Below are positions 14,168-22,053 of a stretch of DNA of 63,985 bases, in pieces. Position 1 is the first letter of the stretch, and every line of letters begins with the position of its first letter. The stretch spans positions 1 to 63,985 of the forward strand of contig QCKH01000009.1 in the NCBI GenBank assembly GCA_003215475.1, given 5' to 3'. Made by a program: the position numbers and the translations under genes. The stretch comes from Prochlorococcus sp. AG-409-L21 (GTDB lineage: Bacteria > Cyanobacteriota > Cyanobacteriia > PCC-6307 > Cyanobiaceae). The notes under the pieces are model-generated. The model saw nothing but the letters and a program-made list of their open reading frames with translations, was not told where the DNA came from and made no database searches.

Positions 14168-15976
14168 ATGGAAAAACAATCTAATTCATATAAATTCCTT
14201 GAGAAAGTTGCAGATGAGCTGATGAATAATATTCATGTAAGTCCACCTGATGAAGAACATGGGGATACTGATTATGATTTCTGGTTTGGGTTTGATAAGG
14301 GTAATGATAATAATTATGTACATTATAGTTTATCAAAAGATGACTTAGAAAGAATGCGTGAACATTACCATCCATTAGCTGAGTTAACTAGAGATATGGT
14401 TAGACAAACTCTTAATGACTTTTTTATTATTTTTGAAGATCATTATGGATATTATAATCTTGAAGATATTATAAATGTTTTAGCTAGATTTTTCATACCT
14501 AAATTTTATAACAAATATATTAAAGAGGATGATAAACCAGATGCGCCTATTGTAATGAGGGAAAGTAAACAAATTAACACTCTAATTGATAAGGTGGTTA
14601 GGGATATTGAAAAGAATTTTACCTATGGTAAAGAAAGTATAAATTTTAATACTGTAGACTATGGGTTTAGAGATAGTGACCTTAGTAGAAATGTTGACTT
14701 CTATTATGATCCTTATCATAGTAATATAGGAATATTTGATTATGAATATATGCTACGTACTCTATCTAACTTAGTTGCATATTACCTATATAAAACAATG
14801 GGTATAGGTGAACCAACAAGAATATCTAATAGACATTTCGATGATCCTATGGTTGCACCCATTGCGAAAAAATTAACACAAAATGCCTACAAAATTGCAA
14901 AAGAAAAAAGATATGTAAAAGAATTAAGAAATCTTCGTTCTTCATTAACTGAACACACTGCCCCACAGATTAGACAAAATGTGGGTAAAATATATCATCA
15001 GAATGGATTTATAAATAGAGTTGTTACCGATATTTTAAAAATGACTCTTTTAAGATCTTTTAAAGTAATATTTGATTTTAATGGGTTAGGTTTTACGGGT
15101 GCACACAATCTACCACAATTTTTCTATAGGTGGAACGATAATTTAGGATTAACAGAAGATAGTATAAATGTAATCAGAAGAAATATACCGGAATTAGTTA
15201 AACAATATTTAAAAAAACAAGATTTGTCTTCAGGTGATGATGATCCCACTATTCCAGTAATAGCAGAAATATTAAGTGATGAAATTATAGAACAAATAAA
15301 TAATTATCAAAGAGATGAAGATTGGGATCATTGGCGTGAGGAATGGATATTAGCGGAATCTACTAAACAAACAGAATATTTAGAAAAAATTAAAAAAAAA
15401 GTTGTTAAATCTATAAGTGAAGATGGTAGATTTTGGAATTTCAATGATATGATAGAACCAACTTATGACGGTAATGTTGCACCTGTTAGGTTAGAAAAAC
15501 AAGGAATATTAAATAATTTAAGAGGGGATTGGTTATTTAATAGGTTTATTGAACATTATGGGGGATTATATGGATTAACGTATGAAGAAGTAGAGGAAAT
15601 TTATAATGCAGCACTTTACCATATATTTAAAACCAGTAGTTTAAATTCTATGAATAAAATTTTAATTGATGATTGGGATTTAGAATATAATCCTTCATTA
15701 ATAATTAGAGAAGAAGATTGGGGTAAATTTTTAACTAGAGATTATGACTTATCTAAAATAGAAGATTACATGGATATGATAGAATGGTCAAGATATGATG
15801 CAATAGATTATTTCGGTGCAGGTAGCCACTCAAAATTTTTTAGGGGAGGTAAGGCATATGATATTACATTTACAGATGAAAAATATACTGATGGATGGAC
15901 TAAGGAAGACTTTAAACCATATCACGAAGATCTAGTATCTTACTTAGAGGATTATCACGGACAAAAACTTACTTAA
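14168..15976 (+). CDS. large repeat protein, paralogue of 8875-9885
   Basis: 602 residues. Four or so units start with KFLEKVADELM, TLIDKVVRDIEK, GFINRVVTDILK or EYLEKIKKKVVK. The last ends YGLTYEEVEEIY, the same signature as in the protein at 8875. The Tyr/Asp/Phe-rich composition is similar too. The N-terminus (MEKQSNSYKFLEKV) is not a clear tag. The late-type promoter suggests virion cargo or structure. The 3' end overlaps the convergent gene by 8 nt. No known fold is recognised. Confidence 0.5.
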   Translation: MEKQSNSYKFLEKVADELMNNIHVSPPDEEHGDTDYDFWFGFDKGNDNNYVHYSLSKDDLERMREHYHPLAELTRDMVRQTLNDFFIIFEDHYGYYNLEDIINVLARFFIPKFYNKYIKEDDKPDAPIVMRESKQINTLIDKVVRDIEKNFTYGKESINFNTVDYGFRDSDLSRNVDFYYDPYHSNIGIFDYEYMLRTLSNLVAYYLYKTMGIGEPTRISNRHFDDPMVAPIAKKLTQNAYKIAKEKRYVKELRNLRSSLTEHTAPQIRQNVGKIYHQNGFINRVVTDILKMTLLRSFKVIFDFNGLGFTGAHNLPQFFYRWNDNLGLTEDSINVIRRNIPELVKQYLKKQDLSSGDDDPTIPVIAEILSDEIIEQINNYQRDEDWDHWREEWILAESTKQTEYLEKIKKKVVKSISEDGRFWNFNDMIEPTYDGNVAPVRLEKQGILNNLRGDWLFNRFIEHYGGLYGLTYEEVEEIYNAALYHIFKTSSLNSMNKILIDDWDLEYNPSLIIREEDWGKFLTRDYDLSKIEDYMDMIEWSRYDAIDYFGAGSHSKFFRGGKAYDITFTDEKYTDGWTKEDFKPYHEDLVSYLEDYHGQKLT

Positions 15977-16133
15977 TAGATTCTAAATACTTATTAACCC
16001 ATTCTTTAATTTCACTTCTAGTAGTAATATTAAATATATGTGGGTAATTGTCTAATAGGTAGGATTCTATAAGATCGGTACAAATTAAATTTTCTGTTGT
16101 TTCATCATAATCTGATGTAAGAGTTTCACTCAT
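15969..16133 (-). CDS. 54-residue acidic protein
   Basis: MSETLTSDYDETTENL... to LNKYLESIK-like end. It is the third gene of the minus-strand operon starting at 16943, with an ATGA overlap to the gene before it (16130-16133). It is acidic, probably helical at the C-terminus, and of unknown function. The coupled arrangement is the main support. Confidence 0.45.
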   Translation of the reverse strand: MSETLTSDYDETTENLICTDLIESYLLDNYPHIFNITTRSEIKEWVNKYLESIK

Positions 16134-16351
16134 TTTTTCTTTTTTTCTATTTTTTTTGTTATTTTTATTGCTTCTTCGTAATCTTCTTCTTCTAAAGCAT
16201 CTTCTAATTCTAAATTTAATTCCTTAAGTGTTTTTACATCTTCTTTTGGAAACAATTTATCTTTGTTTATACCTATAAGGTATCCACCCCAAAAAATAAA
16301 GGATATCCCCATAAATATAACTAAATAACCAAAAGCGTCTAACTCACCCAT
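16130..16351 (-). CDS. small membrane-anchored protein
   Basis: I place the start at MGELDAFGYLV (16351), which overlaps the stop of the cysteine-protease-like gene by 8 nt; an in-frame ATG at 16372 lies deeper in that gene. The ~73 residues comprise one transmembrane helix (residues ~6-28) and a charged coiled-coil tail (TLKELNLELEDALEEEDYEE) in the cytoplasm. Possibly a membrane partner of the upstream protein. Confidence 0.5.
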   Translation of the reverse strand: MGELDAFGYLVIFMGISFIFWGGYLIGINKDKLFPKEDVKTLKELNLELEDALEEEDYEEAIKITKKIEKKKK

Positions 16352-16943
16352 TTTTATAAAATTTATACGCACCTACTATTCTACATTTTAGTTGTTTAGA
16401 ATCCAGTGGGTTACCAACTACGACCCCATCAATAATTGTAAAAGCATGTCCTCTAACATGTATTAAATATCTCCCTACATTATATTCTTTGATAAATGTA
16501 CCTACAGTCATTTGACTCGCCCTAGTTTTACCATAAGTAGTTATAAGGGGGTAATACTTACTATCTAATGTACGTTCTACGTATCTATATTTATATTTAT
16601 AGTCTTCCCAGCAATAATACTTAACAGGTTTATTAAATGTAGTTTTATCGTGATTCTTTAACTCTATATACTTATACCCATTTAAGGTTCTTAATCCTTC
16701 TCTTTCCCTCATAGTTAACGGAAAACGTGGTGTACCTTGTCCTTTTTTTCTTTTGAAGATTCTTTTAACGTAATCGTGCGCTTCATCATAAGGAGATTCT
16801 GTGACTGATGCAAATGCCCTTACACAACAATCGTTATCCTCACTTTTTGCAATTTCACTTTTAGAATATCCAACTATTGCATCATTAGTGTCAATAAAGG
16901 AAACGTTTGTTTTGGGGTGTTTGAAAACTCTGTGTTTATTCAT
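16344..16943 (-). CDS. putative papain-like cysteine protease
   Basis: 199 residues. An N-terminal NDCCVRAFASVT (Cys39/Cys40 at the start of a helix) and a C-terminal VRGHAFTIIDGVVVGNP (His before a beta hairpin) give the Cys...His order of papain-like peptidases such as C39/C1. A Ser/Thr-rich middle follows. No signal peptide or tag, so it should act in the host cytoplasm early. It heads a three-gene operon with a host-type promoter. The activity is inferred from motif order only. Confidence 0.45.
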   Translation of the reverse strand: MNKHRVFKHPKTNVSFIDTNDAIVGYSKSEIAKSEDNDCCVRAFASVTESPYDEAHDYVKRIFKRKKGQGTPRFPLTMREREGLRTLNGYKYIELKNHDKTTFNKPVKYYCWEDYKYKYRYVERTLDSKYYPLITTYGKTRASQMTVGTFIKEYNVGRYLIHVRGHAFTIIDGVVVGNPLDSKQLKCRIVGAYKFYKNG

Positions 16944-16959
16944 ATTGTTTGATTTTATA

Positions 16960-16991
16960 CAAATATACGAAAATTTATTTATTTTTCCAAA
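16960..16991 (-). promoter_or_regulatory. host-type promoter TTTG-N20-TATATTTG
   Basis: On the minus strand TTTG (16988-16991) and TATATTTG (16960-16967), 20 bp apart, 16 nt before the ATG at 16943. The leader is very similar to those at 6430 and 27876. Confidence 0.75.
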
Positions 16992-16999
16992 TATTTATT
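16991..16999 (+). promoter_or_regulatory. late-type promoter motif ATATTTATT
   Basis: 8 nt before the ATG at 17008. It abuts the divergent host-type promoter. Confidence 0.5.
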
Positions 17000-17007
17000 A
17001 AAAGAAT

Positions 17008-17535
17008 ATGAAAGAAATTATACGTAAAATATTAAAAGAAGAGGTATCTGTACAACAAGATAACTATCAACGTAAAATGGTGGATATATTAAAACGTGAG
17101 GGTTTTGATTCACGTACACCTTACCAAGAAGTATTAAATTATCTTAATAGTGTAATGGGTATTGTTGGTATGGAAGCATTTGAAATGTATCAAATATTTA
17201 AAGACAATTTAAATACTACGTCTGATTCATCTTTAATTAGAAAAGATATAAAGGATAGAAAGATGAAAACCGCTAATATAAGGGCGAGAGATTTAGTGGT
17301 TAATAGAATACCGTTTAAAGGTAGTAATACACACGCAGAATATAGAAATGGTGTATATACAGTATTTTCTTATGATTGGTATCCAGTATTTGTTTATAAA
17401 GATGGTCAGTGGTTTGAAAACGAAGATGGTTATTCTATGTCTACTAAAAAACAAATGAGTCAAATGAGACCATACAATCAAGGAGAAATAATTAAAACTA
17501 CCACCCCTAAATTGTGGGAAATTATTAGAGGATGA
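17008..17535 (+). CDS. tagged protein, unknown
   Basis: 175 residues starting MKEIIRKILKEEVS, the short tag with L-K-E cut. A helical part (~20-75) is followed by a beta-rich domain (THAEYRNGVYTVFSYDWYPVF). No family is recognised. It heads a run of three tightly coupled tagged genes: its TGA overlaps the next ATG (ATGA). Confidence 0.55.
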   Translation: MKEIIRKILKEEVSVQQDNYQRKMVDILKREGFDSRTPYQEVLNYLNSVMGIVGMEAFEMYQIFKDNLNTTSDSSLIRKDIKDRKMKTANIRARDLVVNRIPFKGSNTHAEYRNGVYTVFSYDWYPVFVYKDGQWFENEDGYSMSTKKQMSQMRPYNQGEIIKTTTPKLWEIIRG

Positions 17536-18398
17536 AAAATTTAATTAAAAAAATTTTAAGTGAAGATAACACTCCACAACCAGGTGTAAGTAGTGCTAAA
17601 GGAACAGATGTTTCTAACATGAAATCCAACACCAAATATTTAAATATTAATGAAATATTATCACAAGTAGAGGGAATACCTTATTACAAAGAAGTATTAA
17701 GTGATATTTTAAAAAATGATTATTCTTGGCCAGTTACCAAAAAAGTATTAGAATATGCGCAGTACCTTAAATCAAACCCAAAAAGTGTAGTTAATTTTCC
17801 CCCAATAAATGTTATCAATGATAAATTAGATGATGGTGCACATAGAATTTCTGCAATTTATCTTTTGGATAATTTATTAGATAGAAATAATCCATACTGG
17901 GATGATGTAAAAATTAGGGTGGATTTTTATGATAAAATTTTAAGTGAGGAGTTCGAAAAGGTTCAGGACTATAAAAAAGAAATGTCTACCAGCCATAAGG
18001 AATATTTAAAATTTAAAGAAGAAATAACTCCATTAATAACAAAATATTTAGATTCACTTATTAATATAGAGATGATTGTTAAATCGAATGACAATCCAAC
18101 AACATATACTGTTTATTTTTATGATGTAGAACCTATCTCCAAACATTATTGTTATGGGTGTGGTGGAACTTTTCACTACCCAACAGGTAATCATGATTTA
18201 TATACTTCGAATCATTACGAAGATAATGATCAATTTACTAGTGCGGTAGAGATGGCGGTAATAGATATGTTCGGTGGTGATTTAAGTGATATGGAATTTT
18301 ATAGTTTAATATATGAATATTTATTTGATAGAATAAAAAGATATATGGATAATGATCCCATAAATGATTATCCAGAAGAACACGATATGGATTGGTAA
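17532..18398 (+). CDS. tagged protein with ParB-like motif
   Basis: 288 residues starting MKNLIKKILSEDN (L-S-E cut), then a ~30-residue linker. Residues ~40-112 read like a ParB/sulfiredoxin-type domain: an INEILSQVEGIPYYKE helix region and FPPINVINDKLDDGAHRISA, where DGAHR (101-105) corresponds to the DGxHR motif of ParB-like ATPase/CTPase/nuclease folds. The C-terminal half contains a CYGCGGTFHYP metal-like cluster and an acidic end. Possible injected DNA-acting protein; the function is inferred. Confidence 0.5.
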   Translation: MKNLIKKILSEDNTPQPGVSSAKGTDVSNMKSNTKYLNINEILSQVEGIPYYKEVLSDILKNDYSWPVTKKVLEYAQYLKSNPKSVVNFPPINVINDKLDDGAHRISAIYLLDNLLDRNNPYWDDVKIRVDFYDKILSEEFEKVQDYKKEMSTSHKEYLKFKEEITPLITKYLDSLINIEMIVKSNDNPTTYTVYFYDVEPISKHYCYGCGGTFHYPTGNHDLYTSNHYEDNDQFTSAVEMAVIDMFGGDLSDMEFYSLIYEYLFDRIKRYMDNDPINDYPEEHDMDW

Positions 18399-19276
18399 TG
18401 AAAAATCTAATTAGAAAAATATTAAAAGAGGAAACAACGAACTTTAACAAGTTTGAAATGGGTGCGTTTAAAATTATCGATAAGGTTGGTATTGAAAAAT
18501 TTATTGACGAGTCTCTTAGGCATATGGGATTAGATGTTGAGGAAGAAATAAATCTTGTGTGGAAATACCTTAAAGATTATGGTGGTGGATGTGATGAATA
18601 TGTTAATTTTATATTAGAAGCAAATGAAATATCCGAGATGTTTAGAGATGGTGACTATGATATAAGATCGCTGGTAAAAAAATTTTTAGAAGATGATTAT
18701 GACTATATGTATGATGGTTACGAATGTTATTATGACGAATATCAATTAGATGATATTAATGAAGAGAACATGAAAATCATAATAAAAATATATGAATCAC
18801 AAAAAGAGGAAGATGAAACTTTAAGAGATTTTATTAAAAACGGGGATTTAGAAAGTGCGATTGGTTGTTCATATAGTGACGCACAACAAAATGCCGATAT
18901 ACATGCATTACATGAAGACTTTTTAGATGGGGTACATGAAGTAACCGATAAAATAGAGGGTAAATGGGATTGGGATACCCACACATTAAAAGGTAGAATA
19001 TCGGTTTGTGATATAATGAATCATGATGGGGCATTAGATATACTATCCGATAGTTTAGAACAAGGATATAGATGGGTAGATGTCGTTGACACCATAGTTG
19101 AAAGAGAGTGGGAGGACGTTTGGAATGGTGATGAAGGAGATGTTTTATTTGGTGAACCAATAACTATAGATGAGTATAAACATTTCAGATATGGTGGTGC
19201 AGGAACACTAGATAAACAAGAATTTAATGAGTACTTACATAATAGATTATACGATGAGTATAGTTCTTTTATGTAA
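18398..19276 (+). CDS. tagged acidic protein
   Basis: The start is the ATG at 18398 overlapping the previous stop (TAATG); it gives the tag MKNLIRKILKEETT, almost the same as at 17532 and 19536. The 293-residue body is acidic and rich in Asp/Tyr (DYDYMYDGYECYYDEY) with predicted helices; no domain is recognised. Placement in a coupled run of tagged genes supports a shared fate, presumably the phage head. Confidence 0.55.
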   Translation: MKNLIRKILKEETTNFNKFEMGAFKIIDKVGIEKFIDESLRHMGLDVEEEINLVWKYLKDYGGGCDEYVNFILEANEISEMFRDGDYDIRSLVKKFLEDDYDYMYDGYECYYDEYQLDDINEENMKIIIKIYESQKEEDETLRDFIKNGDLESAIGCSYSDAQQNADIHALHEDFLDGVHEVTDKIEGKWDWDTHTLKGRISVCDIMNHDGALDILSDSLEQGYRWVDVVDTIVEREWEDVWNGDEGDVLFGEPITIDEYKHFRYGGAGTLDKQEFNEYLHNRLYDEYSSFM

Positions 19277-19282
19277 ATACAC

Positions 19283-19291
19283 ATATTTATT
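19283..19291 (+). promoter_or_regulatory. late-type promoter motif ATATTTATT
   Basis: 37 nt before the ATG at 19329. Confidence 0.45.
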
Positions 19292-19328
19292 TATATATAA
19301 GACACTTATAATCTAAATTTTTTATAAT

Positions 19329-19451
19329 ATGAAAACAAGAAGAGGTTCTATTAGACTGACTGAACAAGACTTAGTAAAGTTGGTTAAGGATTTAAACGTT
19401 AAAACTAAAACTACAAAAAAATCCAAAGTTTTAGCGACAAATCAAAAATAA
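19329..19451 (+). CDS. 40-residue tag-only micro-protein
   Basis: The frame encodes MKTRRGSIRLTEQDLVKLVKDL followed by a short basic tail (KTKTTKKSK...). The first half is a clear member of the RLTES/LTEQ tag family and almost nothing follows, so the tag itself may be the functional part, or the basic tail may be released to bind DNA after cleavage. It has its own late-type promoter. Confidence 0.55.
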   Translation: MKTRRGSIRLTEQDLVKLVKDLNVKTKTTKKSKVLATNQK

Positions 19452-19522
19452 AAGATTATATCATATAATCAAAAATATTCACTTTATTACTAAAAGTACG
19501 CAAAATTTTATCCACTTAACTC

Positions 19523-19531
19523 ATATTTATA
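19523..19531 (+). promoter_or_regulatory. late-type promoter motif ATATTTATA
   Basis: 4 nt before the ATG at 19536, implying a leaderless mRNA if this is the -10 element. Confidence 0.45.
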
Positions 19532-19535
19532 TTAT

Positions 19536-20393
19536 ATGAAATCTCTCATAAAAAAAATACTGAAAGAAGAAACACAACAAAGATCATTAAATGATGTAAT
19601 ATTCAATGATTTAGTTAATACATTCAATGTAGAAAAATTAATTGAATTTTTTGGTGATAATTATATGTATTCTTTTAAGACTATTAAGAATATACTTAAT
19701 AATGAAGTAATACCACATATTGAGAATGTTTATAGTTTAGATTATTTGGACAATGAAGATTTACTTAAACCTATTTTAGATAAATTTGCAAGACATTTGT
19801 ATGATGACAATTATCCAATGGTTGGTGATACCATTGAAATGGTTGAGATGGAGGGCGAAGACCCAAACCCAATATTACCCGGAACAAAGGGAGTAGTAAC
19901 TAAAATAGTCTCAAACATTTTTCAAGGTATACCTGAAGAACACTTATCAATTAATTGGGAAAATGGTAGAACTTTAAAAGTTTTATTACCACACGATAAA
20001 ATTAGAATATTAAATAAAAAAGGTAGTAATAACTTACGTAATTTAAGTGAAGATAAAATAGATGACTTTGTTGATTTTGTAACAGGAGATTTAGATTTAG
20101 AAGATAATTTTACCGTAGACATTACAAACGATTCTGATGACGTAGAAACATTAGCAAGTTACGATATTAATAATAATGAAGTAACAGTATTAGGAAAAAA
20201 TAGATCCTTACCCGACATTATTCGTTCTGTTGCACATGAGTTAGTTCACCACAAACAAAATGAAAGAGGTGAATTAACAGGTAGAAAAGAGGAGGGAGAA
20301 GATGGATCACCTTGGGAAGATGAGGCGAATGCAAAAGCGGGAGAACTTGTACGTAAATATGGTAGGGTGAATCCTGAAATTTATGAAACGTAA
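19536..20393 (+). CDS. tagged putative zinc metallopeptidase
   Basis: 285 residues. Tag MKSLIKKILKEET (L-K-E), an unassigned helical region, a KOW/SH3-like barrel (~95-158: VGDTIEMVEM...GTKGVVTKI...), then a C-terminal domain with HELVHHK (H234, E235, H238) in the helix after DIIRSVA, and WEDEANAKAGE downstream, where E261 or E263 could be the third ligand (gluzincin-like order). I infer a packaged peptidase delivered into the host or used on its envelope. The substrate is unknown. The 3' end overlaps the convergent gene. Confidence 0.6.
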   Translation: MKSLIKKILKEETQQRSLNDVIFNDLVNTFNVEKLIEFFGDNYMYSFKTIKNILNNEVIPHIENVYSLDYLDNEDLLKPILDKFARHLYDDNYPMVGDTIEMVEMEGEDPNPILPGTKGVVTKIVSNIFQGIPEEHLSINWENGRTLKVLLPHDKIRILNKKGSNNLRNLSEDKIDDFVDFVTGDLDLEDNFTVDITNDSDDVETLASYDINNNEVTVLGKNRSLPDIIRSVAHELVHHKQNERGELTGRKEEGEDGSPWEDEANAKAGELVRKYGRVNPEIYET

Positions 20394-20785
20394 ACAATAT
20401 CTCCTTTATTAATATTGTTTTTTTCACAAAACCCCCCATTAACTTCTATGTTATATGTTGATCCATTTGGTGGATAAACGTTATCACCATCAGGTTCCGC
20501 AGTAACAATCCCTAAAATCGTTCCATCACTACCACAAAAAATCATATCTAATGGAAATTTAACCCCTTGCATATGATAATATGTTGGGGATATCTCATCA
20601 AATAAAACACCACAGTTTTCACACATAGAATCCATACCCAAAACGCCTGTCATTTTTTCATTGGTAGTTTTAGCATATTCACACTCCACCCCAATACTAT
20701 TACCATCACCATTTTTAATGATTATGTTTTTTTTATTAGGGAAGGGATGTTCTACCATTTCATTTAAAATTTTAATAAATTTCAT
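20381..20785 (-). CDS. DUF192-like protein with a tag-like N-terminus
   Basis: 134 residues. After MKFIKILNEMVEH (L-N-E site, like the tags) comes a DUF192-type domain: VECEYAKTTNEKMTGVLG, FPLDMIFCGSDGTILGI and YNIEVNGGFCEKN match the family pattern. DUF192 proteins are small beta-barrels, usually exported, of unknown biochemistry. It is on the minus strand away from the tagged operons, yet has both a tag and a late-type promoter. Two Cys (CENC) may bind metal. Confidence 0.6.
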   Translation of the reverse strand: MKFIKILNEMVEHPFPNKKNIIIKNGDGNSIGVECEYAKTTNEKMTGVLGMDSMCENCGVLFDEISPTYYHMQGVKFPLDMIFCGSDGTILGIVTAEPDGDNVYPPNGSTYNIEVNGGFCEKNNINKGDIVYVS

Positions 20786-20788
20786 ATT

Positions 20789-20797
20789 AATAAATAT
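20789..20797 (-). promoter_or_regulatory. late-type promoter motif ATATTTATT
   Basis: On the minus strand, 3 nt before the ATG at 20785. It touches the TTTG of the divergent host-type promoter at 20797. Confidence 0.5.
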
Positions 20798-20828
20798 TTG
20801 ACATTTTAATAAAAGTAAGTTATATTTA
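20797..20828 (+). promoter_or_regulatory. host-type promoter TTTG-N20-TATATTTA
   Basis: TTTG at 20797-20800, TATATTTA at 20821-20828, 20-bp spacer; the ATG is at 20848. Confidence 0.6.
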
Positions 20829-20847
20829 AATAAGAAAATAAAAAGTT

Positions 20848-21039
20848 ATGCCAAAAAGTAAACACAGAAAAAATCAAAAGAAAAAAGCAAAAGCAAGAAC
20901 TGAAAGATTAAATGCACAAAAAAGGGCGTTTAATAAAAGAATGGAAGAAGAATTTAAAAAATATGTCGAAGAAATGAAACAACAACGTTTAGACATAGAA
21001 GAAATTAATCCACCACAAAAAGAATCTAACAATGGATAA
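20848..21039 (+). CDS. small very basic protein
   Basis: 63 residues, Lys/Arg-rich (MPKSKHRKNQKKKAKARTE...) with a charged helix, probably nucleic-acid-binding. It has no tag and is first in a three-gene operon under a host-type promoter that reads towards tRNA-Pro. It overlaps the next gene by 8 nt. Confidence 0.5.
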   Translation: MPKSKHRKNQKKKAKARTERLNAQKRAFNKRMEEEFKKYVEEMKQQRLDIEEINPPQKESNNG

Positions 21040-21241
21040 TGAAATAGAGACTTATATGATTAAAAAAACACTTTTTACTAAAAGTGATAAAATAATGCAT
21101 GTATTTATGACTGATGGTAATAGTCAGGTATTAGAAATGAAAGATTTAAACACCACATCTAAGTTTGTGGAAATAATGAATCAAAATACAGACAGTGGAT
21201 GTATTTATGAAATAATAACAGTAAAAAATTATAAAACTTAA
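21032..21241 (+). CDS. small protein, unknown
   Basis: 69 residues (MDNEIETYMIKKTLF...) with alternating strands and helices, a compact alpha/beta pattern. Coupled to the preceding gene and separated by only 2 nt from the following gene. No family is recognised. Confidence 0.5.
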   Translation: MDNEIETYMIKKTLFTKSDKIMHVFMTDGNSQVLEMKDLNTTSKFVEIMNQNTDSGCIYEIITVKNYKT

Positions 21242-21243
21242 TT

Positions 21244-21456
21244 ATGGATAATAATAAAAAAGCGGATATTTATCATAGTTTATTATTAAAACACGATAAA
21301 TTAGATGGTCAAGTAGCGGATATAAAAGCAGAAGCTGCAGGAATGACATTAAATGAGGATCAAAAAAGAAGATTAGAAGAGTTAGAAAACCAAAAATCAC
21401 TGGTTGTTGCAGAAGCACAACAACTTTTTGAAACTTTTAAGCCCCGAAAGGCGTAA
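21244..21456 (+). CDS. small helical protein
   Basis: 70 residues (MDNNKKADIYHSLLLKHD...) predicted as a helical hairpin (DGQVADIKAEAAG ... EDQKRRLEELENQ). It is the third gene of the operon and ends 12 nt before tRNA-Pro, which probably shares the transcript. The function is unknown. Confidence 0.5.
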   Translation: MDNNKKADIYHSLLLKHDKLDGQVADIKAEAAGMTLNEDQKRRLEELENQKSLVVAEAQQLFETFKPRKA

Positions 21457-21468
21457 AATTTAAAAATT

Positions 21469-21543
21469 CGGGATGTAGCGTAGCCCGGTTATCGCGCCTG
21501 CTTTGGGAGCAGGAGGTCGCAAGTTCGAATCTTGCCATCCCGA
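21469..21543 (+). tRNA. tRNA-Pro (anticodon TGG)
   Basis: Acceptor CGGGATG/CATCCCG, D arm TAGCCCGGTTATCGC, anticodon stem CCTGC/GCAGG with loop TTTGGGA (anticodon TGG) and a T arm with AAGTTCGAATCTT. The C1-G72 pair is characteristic of bacterial tRNA-Pro. CCA is not encoded. It reads CCA/CCT, the Pro codons used here. Confidence 0.95.
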
Positions 21544-21556
21544 CCCCATATTTTAC

Positions 21557-21970
21557 CTATTTTAACCTTTTTAACCTTCGTAAGGCATTTCTAGACTCAT
21601 TAGTTATAGAAGAACCCTTACTTAGGTTTTCTTTATATGGTATAAATCGTAAATTTTTGATATTTCCTATCTTTTTGGGGGGTATTTTATTATGAAAACC
21701 CAAAGAAATGGGGTAAATATGGTCTAAATGATGATTTTTCCACCCTCTTTTATCAGAATTCTCTAAAATCTGTAATGGTTGCTCCTCAGTAACCTCCCAA
21801 ACCATTGCATAATACAATTTTTTCTCTAAATTCTTAATATTTTTGATTTTTTGTTTGATTTTGGGGTATTTTTTAGTGATTTTACGTATTTTATAATAAA
21901 TTCTACCTTTTTTTTGTGTAGTCACACTATTATTAACCTTTTTTAATCTTTTTTTTTGAATTTTACCCAT
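21557..21970 (-). CDS. HNH endonuclease
   Basis: 137 residues. A very basic N-terminal half (MGKIQKKRLKKVNNSV...) precedes an HNH core: HHLDHIYPISLGF, a GNIKNLRFIPYKENLSKGS ending typical of the group. It begins its C-terminus 13 bp past tRNA-Pro on the opposite strand, a frequent home for phage homing-type nucleases. The start shows neither standard promoter class clearly. Confidence 0.75.
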   Translation of the reverse strand: MGKIQKKRLKKVNNSVTTQKKGRIYYKIRKITKKYPKIKQKIKNIKNLEKKLYYAMVWEVTEEQPLQILENSDKRGWKNHHLDHIYPISLGFHNKIPPKKIGNIKNLRFIPYKENLSKGSSITNESRNALRRLKRLK

Positions 21971-22006
21971 ATTTTAACTATATTTATAACCTTAATCTAT
22001 AATAAT

Positions 22007-22015
22007 ATATTTATT
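22007..22015 (+). promoter_or_regulatory. late-type promoter motif ATATTTATT
   Basis: 38 nt before the ATG at 22054; a further ATATTTATA lies at 21980-21988. Confidence 0.5.
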
Positions 22016-22053
22016 AATAAATATAATAAGTATAAATTGTAGATTTAAACAAT

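Noticed and set aside
21955-21986. TTTG-N20-TATATTTA match on the plus strand
   Set aside because: The TTTG is part of a long T run inside the HNH gene, and the late-type motif nearer the gene at 22054 explains its expression; probably chance.
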